Shown piece after piece: positions 59,825 through 64,000 of a stretch of 64,000 nucleotides of DNA. The stretch is taken from assembly GCA_026874595.1 (NCBI GenBank), contig CM049307.1, forward strand, positions 53,071,870 through 53,135,869, given 5' to 3'. Each line of letters opens with the position of its first letter. Position 1 is the stretch's first letter. Source of the stretch: Sipunculus nudus. Taxonomy: Eukaryota; Annelida; Sipuncula; Golfingiida; Sipunculidae. A program made the position numbers and the translations under genes. The notes under the pieces are model-generated. The model had not been told where the DNA came from. It saw only the letters and a list, made by a program, of their open reading frames with translations, and searched no databases.

Positions 59825-59839
59825 CCCCCCCCCCCCCCC
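59825..59839. repeat. Poly-C tract in B6
   Basis: About 15 C residues replace the GCG of 'ttgcgccacc' seen in other B copies at this point, so the homopolymer probably arose inside the palindrome-like site. Confidence 0.8.
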
Positions 59840-61351
59840 ACCACAAAATCCAGAGGGCCGTCCCAGTTGTATACATATGCAAAATTTAAGGCAGATAATT
59901 AAAACCACTACATGTACATGAGTGATTTTAGCCCGTGGCAGACAATCAGATGAACGCTGAGCAAAAATGGTTGCAGGTGACGGCACCAGTTTTGCATATG
60001 ATAAAGAGCTATGTGAGAACTATACACATGCAAAACTTTGGCCCAATCGGTCAAACGGTTCCCAAGATATGAGCTTGGAAGTCTGCTGCATAAACTAGAA
60101 TGCAGGTGGCTCCACCTGTCATAAAATCAAGAGAGCTGTCGGGGATGTATAAACCTGCAAAATTTTAGCCAGATATGTCAAACCACTGCCGAGATATGAG
60201 TGATTTTATCCCATGGCAGACAAACAGACAGGAGCTGTGCAAAAATGGCTGCAGGTGGCACCACCAGTTTTGCGTATGTTATAAAGCTCTCCAAGGGCTA
60301 CGTTTGCGCAAAAAAATTTCCCTGATCGGTCTAACGGTTCCCGAGATATGAGCTTGGATGTCTGCAGCGTAAACGTGAATGTAGGTGGCGCCACCTGTCA
60401 TAAAATCAGAAAAGCTATCCAGGATGTATACGCATGCCAAATTTCAGGTGAATTAGTCAAGTCACTGCAGAGATATGAGTGATTTTAACCCAAGGCAGAC
60501 AAACAGATGGACACTGTGCAAACATGGTTGCAGGTGGCGCCACCATTTTTTGTGTATGTTATAAAGCTCTCCAAGGGCTACATTTGTGCAAAAAAATTTT
60601 CCTGATCCGTCAAACGGTTCCCGAGATATGAGCTTGGATGTCTGCAGCGTAAACGTGAATGTAGGTGGCGCCACCTGTCACAAAATCAGAAAAGCTATCC
60701 AGGATATATACGCATGCCAAATTTCAGGTGAATTAGTCAAGTCACTGCAGAGATATGAGTGATTTTAACCCAAGGCAGACGAACAGATGGACAATGTGCA
60801 AACATGGTTGCAGGTGGCGCCACCATTTTTTGTGTATGTTATAAAGCTCTCCAAGGGCTACATTTGTGAAAAAAATTTTCCTGATCGGTCAAACGGTTCC
60901 CTAGATATGAGCTTGGATGTCTGCAGCGTAAACGTGAATGTAGGTGGCGCCACCTGTCACAAAATCAGAAAAGCCATCCAGGATGTATACGCATGCCAAA
61001 TTTCAGATGAATTTGTCATGTCACTGCAGAGATATGAGTGATTTTAACCTAAGGCAGATGAACAGATGGACACTGTGCAAACATGGTTGCAGGTGGCGCC
61101 ATCCTTTTTTGTGTATGTTATAAAGCTCTCCAAGGGCTACATTTGTGCAAAAAAATTTTCCTGATCCGTCAAACGGTTCCCGAGATATGTGGGTTTATGT
61201 GTGGAAACAGACGCACAAACGAACGCAGAGCGCAGAGGAAAGGTCAGAGGTCAAAACAAAATCGGGGCGCAGCAGTTCACATGTGACCCGAACATTATCC
61301 CGGGTTTCGTAAAATTCCGCCCAGCGGTTACGGAGGAGTTCTCCGGAAACC

Positions 61352-61387
61352 TACGCGGCGGCGGCAGCGGCGGCGGCGGCGGCGGCG
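61352..61387. repeat. (GGC)n triplet run
   Basis: About ten GGC-type triplets with one AGC interruption in the tail of B6. B1 and B5 have shorter versions at the same place. Confidence 0.85.
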
Positions 61388-62593
61388 TGCAGCTGAAAAC
61401 ATAGTATCCGCAAAACTCTGTTTTGGCGGATACAATTACAGATGTACCATACTGATGGCAAATTCTTGAAATAAGTTGAGTAGGGATACCGATAGTTTAT
61501 AATCCATGTACAATTGTATTTATATAGCCACAGAGAGCTGAATATCCATGAATATCCCATTGCCTGGTGTGATGAATAACTTAAATTATAAATCTAATTT
61601 TTTAAACGCTTTAAAAAAAACTTTTTTTGTCAATATTAACCAAAGATAACCTGAACTCTAAATGTCTAGTGGCATGATGTAATAGATGCTGATAAACTGG
61701 TGCCAGGCTAGATGTAACAGCATCACACAGCTGACATATATGATAAAATGACTCAATTCAATCTCCAAAATTCAGCCAAAAATTATTCTTGTAAAATATT
61801 TAACAAACTGGCTTCAGTGGCATCAGTCAAAAATAGTTTTGCAAGTTTATAACCCATATATGAAGATACAGCAAACTGGCTAAGTTATGCTTCCTGTAAC
61901 TCAGCCAAAAAGCACTGAACCAAAACCATTTGAACCAACTTGAATTATCATCATCTGAGGATAATTAATGTGTGAGATTTAAGAAATTGGCCTAGTGGTT
62001 TTTGAGGAGAAGATCTGTGTAGCCACTGAACTAAAATGGGATGTTATGGCATATGACTAAATTCAGCTTCCCATAACTTAGCCAAAAGTCACTGAACAGA
62101 GACCATTTAAACTAGATGACCTGAGGTCACGCGCTTGCCGGAAATGATGTAAAGTTAGTCAGATGAACGAGCAGTGTCAAAGTGAAAGAAAATAATCCAT
62201 AGTTTGTGAAGAAAGAACCAATATTAACAAAGTTCTAAAGAAAATAAGATTTTGATATATTTTGATCACCTTGACCTTGATCTTTAACTTATTTGAATAA
62301 TAAACATAGGGCTTCCAGATATCATCACGATATATGACAAGTGTAATTTACAAAACGATTCCTGCAAAACTGTGGCCAGTAGAATGCTACATGTGAGACG
62401 CAAGAACCAGGAAGCAGGCGAAATTGAGGACAACTGACAAACAGACAAACATACTGACCCAAGATTGAGAACAGATGACTTAATCATGTTATGAAGAAAC
62501 CTAAGAGGAAGATAATAAGCTATAATTTATGTAAATGAGGTTAATAGTTTTGGAGATATGGCCAAAAAATGATATGTTGTGCAAGTTTGAGTG

Positions 62594-62609
62594 CAGCGCC
62601 CCCTAGCGG
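62594..62609 (-). promoter_or_regulatory. CTCF-like motif in H1, first
   Basis: Minus strand CCGCTAGGGGGCGCTG fits the vertebrate CTCF core consensus. It recurs at 62925-62940 in the next unit. Binding is inference. Confidence 0.45.
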
Positions 62610-62924
62610 CCAATTCTGGAAAATGAAAAATCGGTTTCGAGATATTAGTGTGAGACATAAGATGTAATAGTTTTAAAAAGATTCTTTCAAAACTGTGTCC
62701 TGTAGAATGCTATATGTGAGACGCAAGAACCGGCAAGCAAGCGGATTTGAGGACAACTAAGAAACAGACGGACACACAGACAAAGTGACAGAAGATTGAG
62801 ACCAGATGACTAAACGAATTCATGAAGAAGACTTAGTTGAAAAAAATAAACTATAGTTTTTGTAATTGAGGCTTATAATTTTGGTGATATTGCCGAAACA
62901 TGATAAGTTGGAGAGGTTTGCACC

Positions 62925-62940
62925 CAGCGCCCCCTAGCGG
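62925..62940 (-). promoter_or_regulatory. CTCF-like motif in H1, second
   Basis: Identical 16-mer to 62594-62609, 331 bp further on, in the same position of the next core unit. Confidence 0.45.
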
Positions 62941-63058
62941 CCAAATTAAAAAAATGAAAAATTGGTTTCGAGATAATAGTGTAGGACTTAAGATATGCCA
63001 GTTTCAAAAAGATTCCTGCAAAACTGTGGCCTCCAGGGCAAGATTACTGAAATCTCGA

Positions 63059-63081
63059 AATATCTCGTTTGACGAGATATT
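63059..63081. repeat. Perfect hairpin, 10-bp stem, 3-nt loop
   Basis: AATATCTCGT-ttg-ACGAGATATT. It is surrounded by further TCTCG and CGAGA words (63052-63100), which suggests a small fold-back insertion in H1. Confidence 0.75.
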
Positions 63082-63479
63082 ATACGAGATATTGCGAGAC
63101 TCTTAATAGAATCTTGTAGTACTAGGTGAATGCTACTTGAAGCAAAAAACTAGACCTCTGTAGCTTTAAAACTGACAAATTTAGAAAAATATCAGCACTT
63201 TTCACCAAAAATGCGTTACCATGGTTACCACAAATTGAGTCAGCTACACACCAGAAAACAGGCCTTGGAATGACGATTAAAATGAGCTACTGTTGAAGTA
63301 GATATGACCAATATTAACACAGATATGAACAAAAAACCGTTTTGTGTACTTTTGATGACCTTGACCTTGACATTTGACCTATAATGCCCAAAAACAATAG
63401 GCCTCCAGGACTTTTGCTTGTCTACCAGCTGTATAAGTTTGAAAGCAATTGCTGGAAAATTGTGGCCTGTAGAGAGTAC

Positions 63480-63506
63480 ACAGACAGACAGACAGACAGA
63501 CAGACA
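63480..63506. repeat. (CAGA)n microsatellite
   Basis: About six tetranucleotide units between H1 and H2. Confidence 0.92.
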
Positions 63507-63507
63507 A

Positions 63508-64000
63508 ACTAGATGACCTGAGGTCACGCGCTTGCCGGAAATGATGTAAAGTTAGTCAGATGAACGAGCAGTGTCAAAGTGAAAGAAAATAATCCATAGT
63601 TTGTGAAGAAAGAACCAATATTAACAAAGTTCTAAAGAAAATAAGATTTTGATATATTTTGATCACCTTGACCTTGACCTTTGACTTATTTGAATAATAA
63701 TCATAGGACTTCCAGATATCATCACGATATATGACAAGTGTAATTTACAAAACGATTCCTGCAAAACTGTGGCCAGTAGAATGTTACATGTGAGACGCAA
63801 GAACCAGGAAGCAGGCGAAATTGAGGAAAACTGGCAAACAGACAAACATACTGACCCAATATTGAGAACAGATGACTTAATCATGTTATGAAGAAACCTA
63901 AGAGGAAGATAATAAGCAATAGATTATGTAAATGAGGTTAATAGTTTTGGAGATATGGCCAAAAAATGATATGTTGTGCAAGTTTGAGTGCACCGCCCCC
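63508..64000 (+). mobile_element. Family H element, copy 2, cut by the window end
   Basis: Nearly identical to 62111-62600 over its full visible length, with only a handful of substitutions. It is in the same orientation and runs off the window within the CGCCCCC of its first CTCF-like motif. Confidence 0.72.

Larger units (their letters stand above)
59668..61434 (+). mobile_element. Family B element, copy 6 (complete, 1.77 kb)
   Basis: The best-preserved B copy. 5' ACTAGAATACGGG, stem-loop GTAGTCG-acaa-GCGACTAC, then GTATCCGCC. The 3' hairpin is GTATCCGCAAAAC-tct-GTTTTGGCGGATAC (61404-61432). The core has about five dimeric units with GGTGGCGCCACC (for example 60386, 60535, 60664), then a conserved tail with 'ggtcagaggtcaa' and a (GGC)n run at about 61352-61386. 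Confidence 0.8.
58761..62110 (+). mobile_element. Partial family C element, copy 4, interrupted by B6
   Basis: It runs from 'tgattgtagctg' (the same point at which C1 resumes after B1) through the 'gagtgaactcttgacc' minisatellite to the 'caaaagtcactgaac' 3' core, where it is cut by H1. Removing B6 rejoins 'gatgcaaaattaa' to 'acagatgtacc', matching 12247-12266 in C1. Confidence 0.7.
62111..63507 (+). mobile_element. Family H element, copy 1
   Basis: It starts ACTAGATGACCTGAGGTCAC (a TGACCT-g-AGGTCA hairpin). The core units are about 331 bp, each ending with 'gcgccccctagcggcc'-type text and ACAGACGGACA repeats. It ends in a (CAGA)n run (63480-63506) that abuts the second H copy. No coding capacity was seen. 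Confidence 0.65.

Overview
This is a repeat-saturated stretch of nuclear DNA from an animal, most likely a marine invertebrate and probably a lophotrochozoan such as a bivalve mollusc. The evidence is introns with GT/AG borders, an RPUSD1-type gene, a single-exon rhodopsin-class GPCR, a C2H2 poly-zinc-finger locus, and several families of short elements with hairpin ends and tandem-repeat cores that resemble elements known from bivalves. The species assignment is inference. No rRNA, tRNA, CRISPR array or bacterial-type operon was seen.

Genes. (1) 3985-4983 (+): an intact, intronless-CDS class A GPCR of 332 aa. (2) 16656-21440 (-): RPUSD1-like pseudouridine synthase with four coding exons. They join in frame into 303 codons plus a stop and carry the catalytic HRLD and RTHQLRVH motifs. 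Its third intron carries a hAT-type element with another element nested inside. (3) 42690-53096 (-): a C2H2 zinc-finger locus cut in two by a 5.25-kb insertion. It carries a nonsense codon, frameshifts, and two tandem blocks of amplified dead fingers, so I read it as a pseudogene.

Repeats. Almost everything else is transposable-element sequence. I named the families A to K for this window. A, B, D, F and (at its 5' end) H share one plan: a 5' end of ACTAG or ACAAG, a small stem-loop directly behind it, a subterminal motif that recurs inverted in a 3'-terminal stem-loop, a run of A, and a core of tandem units. C has the 5' hairpin and the subterminal inverted pair but no clear 3' hairpin. This looks like the non-autonomous Helentron-associated (HINE/DINE/pearl-like) type. 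Insertions nest up to four deep (for example F > D > A > E at 34175-40137). Families B, C, E, F and part of D carry a repeat module of about 139 bp centred on the perfect palindrome GGTGGCGCCACC. Two larger elements look like hAT derivatives with 8-bp target duplications (17102-19647 and 24272-26801).

Layout: 1-3.7 kb anonymous; 4-5 kb GPCR; 6.4-7.7 kb A1; 8.5-15.7 kb C1 with nested B1 and C2; 16.7-21.4 kb RPUSD1; 22.2-23.9 kb inverted B4; 24.3-26.8 kb hAT-like; 28.1-29.6 kb F1; 29.7-34.1 kb small elements; 34.2-40.1 kb nested F2; 40.1-42.6 kb J and K repeats; 42.7-53.1 kb broken zinc-finger locus around C3/B3; 53.2-58.2 kb D cluster; 58.2-62.1 kb C4 with B5 and B6; 62.1 kb to the end, H elements. 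The three genes show no functional linkage.
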